Positions 22,721 to 34,303 of a stretch of 64,000 nucleotides of DNA are shown piece after piece. The position numbers and the translations under genes are program-made. A model generated the notes under the pieces. It saw only the letters and a list, made by a program, of their open reading frames with translations. It was not told where the DNA came from and did not search any database. Each line of letters starts with the position of its first letter. Position 1 is the stretch's first letter. The stretch is from Siphonodentalium dalli (lineage: Eukaryota > Mollusca > Scaphopoda > Gadilida > Siphonodentaliidae). The stretch spans positions 203,568,978 through 203,632,977 of the forward strand of contig CP136066.1 in assembly GCA_032622095.1 (NCBI GenBank), written 5' to 3'.

Positions 22721-23345
22721 TCTTTTTTAGTTTAGTTTCTCTATATCCCCAAATTGGCAGATGACACATTCCATAATTGAGGTTTCCAATGGGTGTACAT
22801 CACAATATTCACCACTTGGGAACTTCAGTCTTATAGTCAGTGACGCCGGAAGCATCCAAGGGCAGGGGGGGGGGGGGGGTTTATGGCCGTTTTGTGATAA
22901 AATTGACAAAAAATTAATATTCCTTGTGAAATTGGTGGTATTTGGACAAAAAAGTCACATTTTGCTATAAAAACACGAGATTAAACACACAAAAAGCATT
23001 TTTTTGTCTCCAGAAAAAGGGCAAGTCCTGCCCCCGCTCGCCCCCTTGGTCAAGGGCAGGGGGTCAGCTCCCACTCTGCCCCCCCTCTTCTGACGCCCCT
23101 GCTTATAGTCTATGTCTCCCATAGCAGATGAGGCCATGGAGAATGAGGGTAAATTTGGTGGTGCTTGCCCACTTTGCAGGATAGCGTCACTAAATGCACA
23201 CTAAACTCAAGCTTGAACGTCACATCAAATAAAGATGCGATGAATCATGACTCCCACTGTCATGCAGGGATCAGCGTAGAGGTTTAAAATTAGGAGAAAT
23301 CACATCTCCCTGTTTGGTTAATATGGACTGTTAACAGGGAGAAAT
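22721..23345. repeat. Degenerate foldback MITE pieces and a poly-G run
   Basis: Contains the middle block of the long-form foldback MITE (TATATCCCCAAATTGGCAG), a poly-G run at 22,865-22,879, and a decayed hairpin with AGGGTAAATTTGGTGGTGCT at about 23,140-23,200. No gene. Confidence 0.55.
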
Positions 23346-23625
23346 AACGGGAGGACGATCACGATTGGCAGATGTTAACCCATCCCTTGGCGATAGTAAA
23401 TTACAATGATCGGAATCATAATTCAGCTGTGCAAGGCAGCACAGATGTCCAAGTCTGCTGTTAATATCATGTGATGTGTATTATTGAATCTTTATTTTAA
23501 ATTAGATACCATAGCTTTCTTTATCAGATTATCTGCACATTGGCATAAGAGACATCAGAAAATAATATAGCCTTATCAATAGCTAAGTAGTCCAAAGGCA
23601 TGGGATGGAATTGATGAATTGGATT
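23346..23625. repeat. Dispersed repeat (GATCACGATTGGCAG ... GGCATGGGATGGAATTG), copy 1
   Basis: Shares TTTAAATTAGATACCATAG-like sequence, TCTGCACATTGGCATAA and TAGTCCAAAGGCATGGGATG with 30,984-31,610, where the two halves are farther apart. A 5' piece is also at about 9.0 kb. No terminal repeats resolved. Confidence 0.6.
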
Positions 23626-23859
23626 TAATGTCGCTCCAAACAAATTTACCAGTACATAAGACAAGATTTTGGACCGATTTAAATAAATTTGGTGTGGTGA
23701 CTCGGGTACCCTTGGCAGAGTTATAATGGTATTAGTTTTTCAAATTTTTATTGACTTTAAAAAAAAATTATAAATATTTTTGTATTTATTTATTTTTTTG
23801 TTTCGATTTTGTTAAATTGAGCAAGGAATCCAATCTATTTTTTTTTTTTTAAGAGTGAA

Positions 23860-24075
23860 TATTTTTTTGAAAAAGGGCCATAACTCAGTAATAAATAGTC
23901 GGATCAAACCCATATACAAAATATAGATAAGATAGAAAATATTTGAGTTATCGCACCATGCGTAAAGTGTCTACATACAGACAGACAGATGGACGGACGG
24001 ACAGACGGACTGACGACGAGTGGACAATCCGGACGACACTATGTTTACCATTCTATGGTATGGGTAAACATAACA
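23860..24075 (+). mobile_element. Pearl/Helentron-like unit 3
   Basis: One core unit (AAAGGGCCATAACTCAGTAA) is followed by an ACAGACAGATGGACGGACGG microsatellite and a terminal hairpin GTTTACCATTCTATGG/TATGGGTAAAC. Smaller than the unit at 11.8-12.5 kb but with the same order of parts. Confidence 0.65.
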
Positions 24076-24299
24076 ATGACTGAAGTTCAAATTACACCCC
24101 AACATCACCCTTCTATGATCTAATAAGTATTATGCAAGAGCCCAATTAAAAATCCATTATTCTGAGTAATAATACCATTATAATCAGCAAATATACTTCA
24201 AATACATGTATGCTGTTTGGATAGAGGCATACTGAAATATGAGAGAGAAGACATGTCTTTGACAAAACTAGGGAGTAGTGGCACATTTTAGTCGCCCTC
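24076..24299. other. Fragment of the GAGAAGTGGCACATTTTAG repeat
   Basis: TCACCCTTCTATGATCTAAT and GGCATACTGAAATATGAGAG also occur in segment A near 41.95-42.1 kb, showing a dispersed copy here. Confidence 0.55.
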
Positions 24300-24693
24300 T
24301 TAACCCTTTACCCAACAGAAGGGCCCTGTGCCAATGCATTCTCTTATATATGCGAGTCGACCATAGGTCGCCTCGCATATATAAGAGAATGCATTGGCTT
24401 AACACATTAAAAATTATAAAATTGTTAAAGAATGTAAGAAAAAATGGTAAAAAGTGTTAAAAAAAGATTTTTTTTTAGGCCAATGCATTCTCTTATATAT
24501 GCGAGGCGACCTATGGTCGACTCGCATATATAAGAGAATGCATTGGCACAGGGCATAACTGTAACCATCACAATGTGGTCAATGAGCCGGTTCCAATGAT
24601 ATCCATATTTGTATGGTTTTATTGAGACAGACCCAAGATAATTTAGGCTGTTGCAGCTTTATTTGGCCGGTTTTGGCCGGTTTGTTGGGTTAA
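24300..24693 (+). mobile_element. TTAA-type two-hairpin MITE (CCCTTTACCCAACA family), copy 3
   Basis: Left TTAA and CCCTTTACCCAACAG are intact. The right end reads TTGTTGGGTTAA, lacking the TAAAGG part of the terminal repeat while the TTAA remains. Both hairpins are preserved. Confidence 0.85.
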
Positions 24694-24828
24694 GGCAGGT
24701 CCCTGCTGTCATGTATGCTTCGGGTATCAGTCAGATCTCAGCAATACAGAATTGTAGGAGAATGCATCATTATGCATGTGTATGAACCCACAAAGCAGGG
24801 ACCAGCCCAAGCAATTTTTTGGGCTCAG

Positions 24829-24934
24829 TGAGAGCTTTCCGATGAATGGCAACAAGCCATATTTCCGACTAAATCCTGAAAAATTACCCATAATTCTGCT
24901 GTGGTTAAGGAGTCGATCATTATGGGCATTACTG
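24829..24934 (+). mobile_element. Right half of a CAGTAATGC palindromic MITE
   Basis: Begins GAGAGCTTTCCGATGAATGG and ends GGGCATTACTG before TA. The left arm is missing, so this is a half-element. Confidence 0.75.
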
Positions 24935-24936
24935 TA

Positions 24937-25310
24937 CATGGGACTATTGACATTAAAAAATATTATCCCAATCCCCAACTGATTTCACCAGCTGGCTTAC
25001 GTCAAAGGACACTTGGATTAGGCTGCACTTTGTCTTGAGTTAGAAGCAGACTGCACACTCCAAACCCTGTGTAACCTTTGCTAATTTTTTATGGTGAGCC
25101 AGAAAGCCCCATGCAACATGGTGAAGTCTTATTATCTTAGCTTCCATTACTGAGGTATAAAGGTGATAAACGAACATCTTATACCAAACCAAGAAAATAC
25201 ATAGACCACATCAGATTTTATATGTTTGGGGAATTTTCATTGCATTAAAATGGTTTCCATATATCAGGGTTAAAAGCAATTACATTAGAACTTAGGACCT
25301 GATAGGAGTT
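24937..25310. other. No recognisable feature
   Basis: No supported gene or repeat. Confidence 0.45.
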
Positions 25311-25318
25311 TGCTTAAC

Positions 25319-25768
25319 CAAGCCTGCAAATAGCGTGTCTGTCATTTGTAGAATGAGGTCCCCAGAGGGTGAATTTAGCGACGCTATCCCGCATAGCGGG
25401 CTAGCATCACTAAATTCACCCTCTGGGGACCTACCTCATTCTGCTTAGGCCTCATCTTCTGGAAAGTATCTATGGTATCAAATTAACATAGTTTTTAGTT
25501 ACGTTTTCCCATCTGGGAAGTTTCTACATCCCCTAATTTGCAGAAGATAAAATCCATAATTGAGGCGCCCAATGGCTGAACATCACCAACTTCAACTGGG
25601 GAACTTCAATTTGATCCTAGGTCTGCCATAGCAGTTGAGGGCCTAAGCAGAATGAGGTCCCCAGAGGGTGAATTTAGTGATGCTAGCCCGCTATGCGGGG
25701 TAGCGTCACTAAATTCACCCTCTGGGGACCTCATTCTGCAAATGACAGACACACTATTTGCAGGCTTG
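25319..25768. mobile_element. CAAGCC foldback MITE, complete long form, TSD TGCTTAAC
   Basis: 450 bp with ends CAAGCCTGCAAATAGCGTG and the matching complement (CACTATTTGCAGGCTTG). Flanked by identical TGCTTAAC (25,311-25,318 and 25,769-25,776). Hairpin 1, an internal segment (CCCCTAATTTGCAGAAGATA and ATCACCAACTTCAACTGGGG) and hairpin 2 occur in order. This is the reference copy for the long form in this window. Confidence 0.92.
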
Positions 25769-25888
25769 TGCTTAACCATTTCTATACTAAATGGATTCTT
25801 CCAACAAGTTAAAAACATGTACATTGGAATGATCGATTATAGATTTGGAGGGTTGGTAATATCAGCAGACGACATATATCAATACAAG

Positions 25889-26039
25889 CAAGCCTTGAAA
25901 TAGTGTGTCTATCATTTGCAGAATGAGGTCCCCAGAGGGTGAATTTAGTGATGCTACCCCGCATAGCAGGCTAGCATCACCAAATTAACCCTCTGGGAAC
26001 CTCATTCTGCAAATGACAGACACACTATTTCAAGGCTTG
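25889..26039. mobile_element. CAAGCC foldback MITE, short form, TSD AATACAAG
   Basis: 151-bp palindrome starting CAAGCCTTGAAATAGTGTG. Flanked by AATACAAG at 25,881-25,888 and 26,040-26,047. Loop CCCCGCATAGCAGGC. Only about 120 bp from the long-form copy upstream. Confidence 0.92.
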
Positions 26040-26047
26040 AATACAAG

Positions 26048-26781
26048 TTCAAAAGGAAGTCTTCATTGGTGAGAAATATTCAATTAATAAAATCAACAAA
26101 TGACTCATGTCGTTTGTTGAAATTATCAACATATATAAAAGACAAGTGTAATTTGTCTGTCTGTATGTCTGTTTGTGACTCTGTCATGGTTTTGGCACGT
26201 CTAAAAATATATCACCCTCATGTCTGATTGTGCCAAAAAAAATTTAATGTCCTGCATGCGGCACATCTTATAATATGACACACAAAATTTCAGACCAATC
26301 GGTACAAGACGACCTGAGATATAACGCGTTTCCCAAACGTTATCAAGGCAATATTTTGTGGTTTCAGCGGCGTCCATCATTAAAAAAAAAACACCAAAGC
26401 CAAATTCCAGATAAAGTCTGAGCACCATTTGGCGGCTTTCTTTATATCGTTATTAGCAGTGACAATATTTTCCTGCATGTCAAGTTTGTCATTTCGTCAT
26501 TTTTGACGACTTAAGCGGCATAAATGAGCAATAAATAGAGTTCATTATCTTATAAATGAAGAAAAATTGGTCACTGGTCACCAATCTCTACGAGTGGTGT
26601 CTATCTTACTGACAAATACCTCTGTTCCATTACGGATGAAAATTCTGTCTGCTATCAAATTATTCTAATAGTAGCACCGAGTTACTGCAACATTTGCAGT
26701 TACTGCGGTGCATCAGTGCAAATTGTCTCCATTAAATGTGTCATTCACACGCCAAAGAAATATGAGATATAATACTACGGT
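26048..26781. other. Unclassified repeat fragment with TCTG tract; no gene
   Basis: Around 26,130-26,190 ATATATAAAAGACAAGTG precedes a TCTGTCTGTATGTCTG tract. TGCATGTCAAGTTTGTC near 26,475 recurs at 28,873. Possibly a Helitron-like non-autonomous repeat, but the ends are not resolved. Confidence 0.4.
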
Positions 26782-27181
26782 TTAACCCTTTACCCAACAG
26801 AAGGTCCCTGTGCCAATGCATTCTCTTATATATGCGAGTCGACCATAGGTCGCCTCGCATATATAAGAGAATGCATTGGCTTAACACATTAAAAATTATA
26901 AAATTGTTAAAGAATGTAAGAAAAAATGGTAAAAAGTGTTAAAAAAAGATTTTTTTTAGGCCAATGCATTCTCTTATATATGCGAGGCGACCTATGGTCG
27001 ACTCGCATATATAAGAGAATGCATTGGCACAGGGTATAACTGTAACTATCACAATGTGGTCAAGGAGCCGGTTCCAATGATATCCATATTTGTATGGTTT
27101 TATTGAGACAGACCGAAGATATTTTAGGCTGTTGAAGCTTTATTTGGCCGGTTTTGGCCGGTTTGTTGGGTAAAGGGTTAA
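26782..27181 (+). mobile_element. TTAA-type two-hairpin MITE (CCCTTTACCCAACA family), copy 4
   Basis: 400 bp including both TTAA sites. Both termini, both hairpins and the TGGCCGGTTTTGGCCGG tail are intact. One of the best-preserved copies. Confidence 0.92.
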
Positions 27182-28426
27182 GAAGACAAAATAATCCCAC
27201 GCAAATCTCACAATTATTTGGGAAACTCATTATTTATGGACAGGTTTGAACATGATTCTGGTATTATGTGATCAGTCTGTGTTGTCGGCGACAAAATTAT
27301 TATTTAACACGCATTTTCTTCAATTGACAAGAATCTTGTAAATTCTTGTAATGGGAAAGCGCCACTAACCGAGAGAGGTTAGCAACGGTGTATGGAGCTT
27401 AATTTACTGGTCACATGTCCAGGGGAATGTCATGGGATACCGTGAGGTTCCTTTGACATCAGATAACTAACATGCCCATATATTACCATACATCATAAAT
27501 GCTACCGTACATTATTATGATTTATCTAATGAGACTATGACCCTATACCGCTAGACATACATATAAACATTACATATATGTAATATTGTCAATTTGAATT
27601 ATCCCAAAACCTCACTTAACAAAGAGACTTCCGGCAATCTATATAGATTCTTATTTTGTTTACTTAACTAAAGATGGGGTTTCTCTCGCCCAAACCGGCC
27701 TGGTTGTAAAAAAAATATATATATATTTTGTTCCTAATATACCCATGGAACTGGAACTGCATGGAACCGAAACTGTTCATATGTTTTAGAAAATTTTAAC
27801 AGTTCAAAACATTCCTATGGAGAGATAATACATTTTCGATCTTATAACTCGTCTGGATTGGCTCACAACCACATCAATAGTTGTTTGTGATATGCCCTAA
27901 GTACTAGATTCTAGAAAGTTTTATATATAATTATATTCTGTATGTGTGCGTGGATATGAAATACAAGCCATCTATTCAATTATTTATAGTTCCGTCCCAA
28001 GATATATTAACGACATGTTTAAAACAGACCACATTGACGACTCTTTTAGTGAGCTAATGTTATTTCCCTGACAACTAGCAAAATTTCTTTTTGATGCTTT
28101 TATGCGAAGAAAACGATTCATATACAGGTAAATTATACACCAAACGTATCAACATATAAGAATGCAAAATATATAAATCCGAATATCTCCAAATTGTGTA
28201 AGATTAAAATGAAATTCTCCACTTTATATTCTCTTTATATCATCACTGAGGATAGTCCACATGTGTTGAACCAAACCATGTACATACTTATACTATTAAG
28301 CGTGACATATAGGCCCTATGGGCCGGGTGCTAATTTTAATTGAAATATATATATATATTAATGATTTATGTATTGCACATGTCACGTTAATAAATGATTA
28401 TCTCTCTCTATAGTGATACTTGTTTT
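27182..28426. other. No recognisable feature
   Basis: AT-rich stretch without supported exons. A short ATATATATAT run lies near 27,717. Confidence 0.45.
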
Positions 28427-28577
28427 AGGGGGTAGCAGGAAGACATGCAGCCCAATAGGGCTAGGCTGCCCCCCCCCCCCCCCCCCCCCCGACAATATAC
28501 AGCATTACCTTATTATGTATTACTGCCATTGTATAATTCATGTGTGTATTGTAAATAAATTATCCTATCCTATCCTA
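28427..28577 (+). mobile_element. LINE 3' end with TATCC tail
   Basis: GGGTAGCAGGAAGACATGCA, then AATAGGGCTAGGCTGCC, a poly-C run, and GTGTATTGTAAATAAATTAT ending in TCCTATCCTATCC. A UTR-like segment ending in a short tandem pentamer is typical of some non-LTR retrotransposons. No coding part remains, so this is a severely 5'-truncated copy. Confidence 0.55.
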
Positions 28578-29594
28578 AGGGGGACTGGTACAAATTGCAT
28601 AATTAATAAAGAGCATTTATTATCAGCTGAGAAGATATATGAGAATTTTTGCATATAGATAATATGACACAGAGAATGTCACAAGATAGGTGCCGTTATC
28701 CTCAAATGACTTAAAGAGGCACTAATAATTAGAAAGAAACAGCTTTTGGTATTAGCTCAAAAGATATGTGGAGAGTGACTTGCAAAAGGTGCTGTTTACC
28801 TCAGGTGACTAATAATTATTTTAAATAACTTGAAGCCGCACTAATAATTTCCTAATTCTTCACATGATTTTACTGCATGTCAAGTTTGTCCCCATCATTT
28901 TTGACGGGCAATCCCCTAGTTATCTGAAATTGGAATATGAGAATTAAATATTTCGATTGATATGACACTCACATTGAAGACATATAATCCGAATAAAGCT
29001 CCCAAATTACTATTTCTTTGGCTTCGGGGGTAAAAAATATTTGTTTCGAGGAGGAACCCACCCATCAAAGCTCAGAGTGATCACATATCGCTTTTTTAAA
29101 TTTGTTATTTCTCGAGATATGTAATTTTTTCCACCTGGCAAAAATTTGTCAAGGCGACGATCTTGGACCAAATTACGGATGAAGATGATTGACTCTAAAA
29201 TCAAGTAGCTTTGTGTGTATACAGTTGACAATCCGGCCATATTTCATTGAATAAAAAGTTGATAAATAACACATTTCGGGCAATTTTTACTATAGTTGAC
29301 TGTGGTTAGCATTATTTTAGGGCATTTAATCGATTCTGATAACTGAAGCGGCATTTAAACAAATTTTGTTGTTGTTGGAATCTGATGATATGGGGACCAT
29401 CGAATCGGATTACAATGAGTACCTTTAAATTAATTATGAGGAATGTAATTTAGAAAGCCAATTTTTCAAGATTCACAGAAGAAAATTAAACTTAAATAGT
29501 GGAGTTTGGTCCTCAGGCACTTAATAACATCTGACATAAAAGTCCCGGCACTACTTTGAAGTTTGCGTACTTGGATATACAAATTCTACAGAAT
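28578..29594. other. No gene; small repeat fragment
   Basis: 28,860-28,920 carries TGCATGTCAAGTTTGTCCCC and TTTTTGACGGGCAATCCCC, related to 26.47 kb. Nothing else is recognised. The minus frame at 29.0-29.24 kb has no domain. Confidence 0.4.
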
Positions 29595-29602
29595 CCTAGA
29601 TG

Positions 29603-29887
29603 CAAGCCTTGAAATAGCGTGCCTGTCATTTGCAGAATGAGGTCCCCAGAGGGTGAATTTAGTGATGCTACCCCGCACAGCAGGCTAGCATCACCAAATT
29701 CACCCTCTGGGGACCTCATTCTGCTTTTATCTCAGCCTAGGTCTCCCATACCAGTTCAAGCCTTAGCAGAATGAGGTTCCCAGAGGGTGAATTTGGTGAT
29801 GCTAGCCCGCTATGTGGGGTAGCGTCACTAAATTCACCCTCTGGGAACCTCATTCTGCAAATGACAGACACACTATTTCAAGGCTTG
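29603..29887. mobile_element. CAAGCC foldback MITE, intermediate form, TSD CCTAGATG
   Basis: 285 bp. Two GAGGTCCCCAGAGGGTGAAT-type hairpins are separated by a short middle (TCTCAGCCTAGGTCTCCCAT), giving an internally deleted long form. Flanked by CCTAGATG (29,595-29,602 and 29,888-29,895). Confidence 0.92.
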
Positions 29888-29895
29888 CCTAGATG

Positions 29896-30387
29896 TAGTT
29901 ATTTACTTGTTGGGTGTCAAGAATAAGACGTTTGAGTAATCTGCAGACATGGAGGCTGGGGGGATTTACATTCAAAAGAACTCAACTTTCAAATGGTCGG
30001 CAATATTTTATATGTTTTCACAAATGGAAAATGTAGACGTAACCGAAAGCTGGGAGATTTATTAATTAGGATGACTTAATGGATGACTTACAAGTATATG
30101 ACTCAAAACACGAGATCATATTCCAACTCTAATCCCCATATGGCATGCTTGGAGGATGGGTATGAAATACATTAGTATCTGGTGACAGAATCCCATCAAA
30201 CATATCTAGGATGAACCCAGACATAACGTTAGGAGTGCAGAGAATTAGAAACCTCGTCAGAGGTAACTCATGCCAAGTTCATAATTTGTACAATGGTAAA
30301 GAAATGATCGGTCGTTTGAGTGGACACGAACCTTTGCGAAAATAGCTTGTACTTTTTTAAGATATCCCTATAGGATTATTCTAGAAC
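29896..30387. other. No recognisable feature
   Basis: No supported gene or repeat. Confidence 0.45.
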
Positions 30388-30785
30388 TTAACCCTTTACC
30401 CAACATAACGGCCCTGTGCCAATGCATTCTCTTATATATGCGAGTCGACCATAGGTCGCCTCGCATATATAAGAGAATGCATTGGCTTAACACATTAAAA
30501 ATTTAAAAATTGTTAAAGAATGTAAGAAAAAATGGTAAAAAGTGTTAAAAAAATATTTTTTTAGGCCAATGCATTCTCTTATATATGCGAGGCGACCTAT
30601 GGTCGACTCGCATATATAAGAGAATGCATTGGCACAGGGCTAACTGTAACTATCACAATGTGGTCAAGGAGCCGGTTCCAATGATATCCATATGTGTATG
30701 GTTCTATTGAGACAGACCGAAGATATTTTAGGCTGTTGAAGCTTTATTTGGCCGGTTTTGGCCGGTTTGTTGGGTAAAGGGTTAA
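30388..30785 (+). mobile_element. TTAA-type two-hairpin MITE (CCCTTTACCCAACA family), copy 5
   Basis: TTAA at both ends, intact termini and both hairpins. Body as in copies 1 and 4. Confidence 0.92.
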
Positions 30786-30983
30786 AGCCAGTATAACCTC
30801 GGACAAGTCCAAGGATAATTCCAGGATTTTAGACCTAGGATTAACCTATTTAGAGAAACTGGGATGGTATTCGATCTAGGTTATGCTAAATTGCAGAAAA
30901 TGAAATCTCAGATTATCCTACATTGTAGATTTAACCAAATCTGAGATTTTAGTTGTACTAAAATGGCTAACGCTATTATTAAC

Positions 30984-31610
30984 AATAGGCCGATCGTGAT
31001 GTTTAACCCATCCCTTGGTGATAGTAAATTACTATGATCGGAATAATAAATTAGAGTTTTGATGTTGAATTATAGAGTATACTGTTATGTACTATTATAG
31101 ACAAATGTATATAACACAAATTGTTGGAATTTTTGGGTCACTCGCATATATAAGAGAATGCACTCACAGGATCTGTAATGCTGCACTAGCGCAGCCTTGG
31201 ATTAAATGTGAAAGGGTGACCTGGACATGGAATACTTGGGTTAATAAGAGTCAAATTTCAGTTTACAATGATAACGCATAAAATTCTACCAACAACACAG
31301 CCACCAAGATAAGCCATCTCACTGCTGACCCATTAATATCAATTATATAGCAGAGGTGTCAACTAATCACTGGCATTGTTTATGCTGAACCTTGGCATAA
31401 ACTATTAAACCTATTAAATCTATAACATTTATAGTTGTGCAATGCAGCAAAGATGTTCTAGCATGTCATGTGTATTGTTGAAACATTTATTTTAAAACTA
31501 GATACCACATTTTCTTTATCTGCACATTGGCATAATAGATATCAGAAAATGATATAGCCATATTAATAGTTAAGTAGTCCAAAGGCATGGGATGGAATTG
31601 GTTTCAATAG
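30984..31610. repeat. Dispersed repeat (GCCGATCGTGATG ... GGCATGGGATGGAATTG), copy 2
   Basis: Both halves of the unit at 23.35-23.63 kb are present, but separated by about 350 bp. The intervening sequence includes a stray piece of the hairpin module (CTCGCATATATAAGAGAATG at about 31,141), so an insertion probably split this copy. Confidence 0.55.
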
Positions 31611-31778
31611 GATAGCCGGACACTAACCCACACATTGATGCACAATATCATGAAGTGTAATATCTTCCTCCACAAAATTACTCAACGTGATTACATTACA
31701 GCGTGTAGTCAAGGTTGGATACAACCACAGCCAGGACCCTGAAACAAAATTGGTCATAACACTAAAGTACCCATACTA

Positions 31779-31940
31779 CAGTAATGCCCTAAATAATCGA
31801 CTTCTTAACCACAGGAGAATTATGGGTAATTTTTCAGGATTTATTCGGAAATATGGCTTGTTGCCATTCATCGGAAAACCTGAAAAATTACCCATAATTC
31901 TCCTGTGAGATTAAGGAGTCGATTATTTAGAGCATTACTG
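31779..31940. mobile_element. TA-flanked CAGTAATGC palindromic MITE
   Basis: TA on each side of CAGTAATGCCCTAA and TTTAGAGCATTACTG. The loop side is shortened so that the arms meet at GTTGCCATTCATCGGAAAAC. Confidence 0.9.
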
Positions 31941-31974
31941 TAAGTCTGTGCCTCCAAAAACAGGCTGAGAATAA

Positions 31975-32095
31975 GGTGCCTGTCATTTGCAGTCATGAGG
32001 TCCCCAGAGGGTGAATTTAGTGACGCTATCCTGCATAGCGGGCTAGCATCACTAAATTCACCCTCTGGGGACCTCTTTCTGCTTAGGCCTCATCT
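31975..32095. mobile_element. Foldback MITE fragment (one hairpin)
   Basis: GAGGTCCCCAGAGGGTGAAT and complement around ATCCTGCATAGCGGGC, then TTAGGCCTCATCTTC of the long-form middle, truncated. Confidence 0.7.
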
Positions 32096-32154
32096 TCTTT
32101 GGAAAGTTTCAACAGATAATAAAAGTGCAGAAGGAGCCCTAAATACGGTACTGG

Positions 32155-32245
32155 AGGGAAATGTTCAGATAATAATTTTGTTGAACTTATTATCTGAACA
32201 TTTCATAAGGGACAGCTACTGGTCAATGTGTATTTAGTATAGAAT
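32155..32245. repeat. Palindromic fragment of the GTTCAGATAATAA repeat
   Basis: GAAATGTTCAGATAATAATT and its complement, ending TATTTAGTATAGAATGGGTT. Same family as the 66-bp array. Confidence 0.65.
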
Positions 32246-32374
32246 GGGTTTTAATCAGCTAAACGTGTGTAAGTATAACAGATTTCTCATCATCAGTGAC
32301 ACCTATAGTCCATTGCTCCTGCTAAACACATTTCAGATTTAACTGCCAATTTCATAACTTTAATACTACAATGG

Positions 32375-32628
32375 CAAGCCTTGAAATAGTGTGTCTGTCA
32401 TTTGCAGAATGAGGTCCCCAGAGGGTGAATTTAGTGACGCTACGCCGCATAGCAGGCTAGCATCATCAAATTCATCCTCTGGGGACCTCATTCTGCTTAC
32501 ACCTCAGCAGAATGAGGTTACCAGAGGGTGTATTTGGTGATGCTAGCCCACTATGCGGGGTAGCATCACTAAATTCACCCTCTGGGAACCTCATTCTGCA
32601 AATGACAGACTCACTATTTCAAGGCTTG
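32375..32628. mobile_element. CAAGCC foldback MITE, intermediate form, TSD TACAATGG
   Basis: 254 bp, two hairpins with almost no internal segment. Flanked by TACAATGG (32,367-32,374 and 32,629-32,636). Confidence 0.92.
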
Positions 32629-32643
32629 TACAATGGTAAAGAT

Positions 32644-32806
32644 ATCAAGGCTGGATATAGTGTGTCTGTCATTTGTAGAATGAAGTTCGCAGAGGGTGAA
32701 TTTAGTGATGCCACACCACGTGCACAGCACAGTGGGTTAGCATCACCAAATTAGCCCTCTGGGGACCTCATTCTGAAAATATCAGACACACTATATCCAG
32801 GCTTGC
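32644..32806. mobile_element. Foldback MITE, variant ends
   Basis: Ends CAAGGCTGGATATAGTGTG and CACTATATCCAGGCTTG surround a diverged hairpin. The flanks do not form an 8-bp duplication. It lies only 16 bp from the previous copy. Confidence 0.75.
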
Positions 32807-32879
32807 ATGATTCAGATTTGTCAAAGTCTGCAAAAACTACAATCTGAGAAAAATAGCAGTACACTTTTTGAACTTTTTC

Positions 32880-33330
32880 TTACCCCTTTTATGACGGGAG
32901 CAGCATTAAAGACCCCGTGCCAGTGCATTCTCTTATATATGCGAGTCTCCCATAGGGATCGAGCCTCGCATATACAGTAATGCCATAAATAATCGACTCC
33001 TTAACCATGGTAGAATTATGGGTAACTTTTCAGGATTTAGTCGGAAATATGACTTGTTGCCATTCATCGGAAAGCTCTCAGTGAGAGCATAATAATGGGT
33101 AACTTTTCAGGATTTAGTCGGAAATATGGCTTGTTGCCATTCATCGGAAAGCTCTCAGTGAATATGGCTTGTTGCCATTCATCGGAAAGCTCTCAGTGAG
33201 AGCTTTCCGATGAATGGCAACAAGCCATATTTCCGACTAAATCCTGAAAAGTTACCCATAATTCTGCTGTGGTTAAGGAGTCGATTATTTAGGGCATTAC
33301 TGTATAGAACAAGTATAGAATGGCAGTGTA
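32880..33330. mobile_element. Left end of a TTAA-type MITE split by a CAGTAATGC MITE (32,975-33,302)
   Basis: CCCCTTTTATGACGGGAGC and a hairpin module start at 32,883. Within the hairpin stem (CTCGCATA), at a TA, the palindromic MITE CAGTAATGCC ... GGCATTACTG is inserted and flanked by TA. Its loop region (GGCTTGTTGCCATTCATCGG) is present three times in direct orientation, an internal tandem expansion. The rest of the host MITE is missing. Confidence 0.8.
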
Positions 33331-34017
33331 CCAGTCAAACCGTTGAGCAAGTTTTAAATCATAGAAATATAATACCTATTAGGGCCATATACCAAGTAAT
33401 ACAAAACGAAATGATAAACAAATTATTATAATAATACATAGACTTAATTTCCTGATTGTACTATCGGGAAAATTTCTTTTTTGTAAATCAAAGTTTATAC
33501 TTATGCATTGGCTGTACTGCCAGATGATAAATTGAATGGTGTTATAAACATGTTGTACATACTTGCACGAATTGTAATGTACTAACCATTAGTTAGGAAT
33601 AACATTTTATAGAACTAAGACAGGACTGTTACATATATGGGACTGGGCCCCAAACCTTATTATCAGTGTATGAAGGGTTTCAAATGGAAAAATGGCCGCA
33701 TTTAACAAGAATAGTATAGAGATAAATTTATATAAATTGTATATACAAATGGAACTCTCTTTATAAGTGTGTTTTTAGCATAGTTTGTAAACATTATACT
33801 GCTACAGCATAAAATATAATAAGTTATGTTTGATTGTCAGCATAGCTTGATAACATTAGGAAATGTAAATTATATAATTTGGAAAATGTTCACTAAGATC
33901 AAGCTGAAAATAGGTATATAAAATGTTGGGAATCAGAAAATAATAACCAGCTAGTGGAGTCATCAGGAGAATATACTCTGGCATATAAACGAACTTCACA
34001 CACAGAACGTTTCTTTT
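33331..34017. other. No recognisable feature
   Basis: AT-rich, no supported gene. Confidence 0.45.
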
Positions 34018-34064
34018 AGGGTTTTCGCAAATTTTCAGGAAGCTCACGCCATGGAGTGGTTAAC
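34018..34064. mobile_element. Solo right end of a CATGAC-family TTAA MITE
   Basis: TTTTCGCAAATTTTCAGGAA and GCTCACGCCATGGAGTGG followed by TTAA. The rest of the element is absent. Confidence 0.6.
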
Positions 34065-34089
34065 AGCATTGTTTTTCCCCACCAGCATC

Positions 34090-34250
34090 ATAGCAGCTAG
34101 ATTACCACTTAACCAGGGGTGGGTGTATATGGTAAAATTACAGAGTAATTTGGAGGAGCTGCTTCCTTCCCAGAGGGGGGCTGACAGTATTTTTATCATT
34201 AGAGTTGGACTTGACATTATTTCACAAAAGGTCAGACTCAATATCAAATG
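34090..34250. repeat. Dispersed repeat (GGTAAAATTACAGAGTAATT), copy 1
   Basis: Shares TGGTAAAATTAC(A/G)GAGTAATTTGG, TCCCAGAGGGG and CTTGACATTATTT(C/T)ACAAAAGGTCA with 37,255-37,410. Ends not resolved. Overlapping open frames on both strands are repeat accidents. Confidence 0.6.
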
Positions 34251-34303
34251 AGGTGGTTGAACCCTGTTTATACTAAATACTCATTGACGAGTTGTTCCCT
34301 TAA

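Noticed and set aside
25652..25903. Recurring MRSPEGEF-type frames
   Set aside because: They are translations of the GAGGTCCCCAGAGGGTGAAT hairpin of the foldback MITE, not a protein family.
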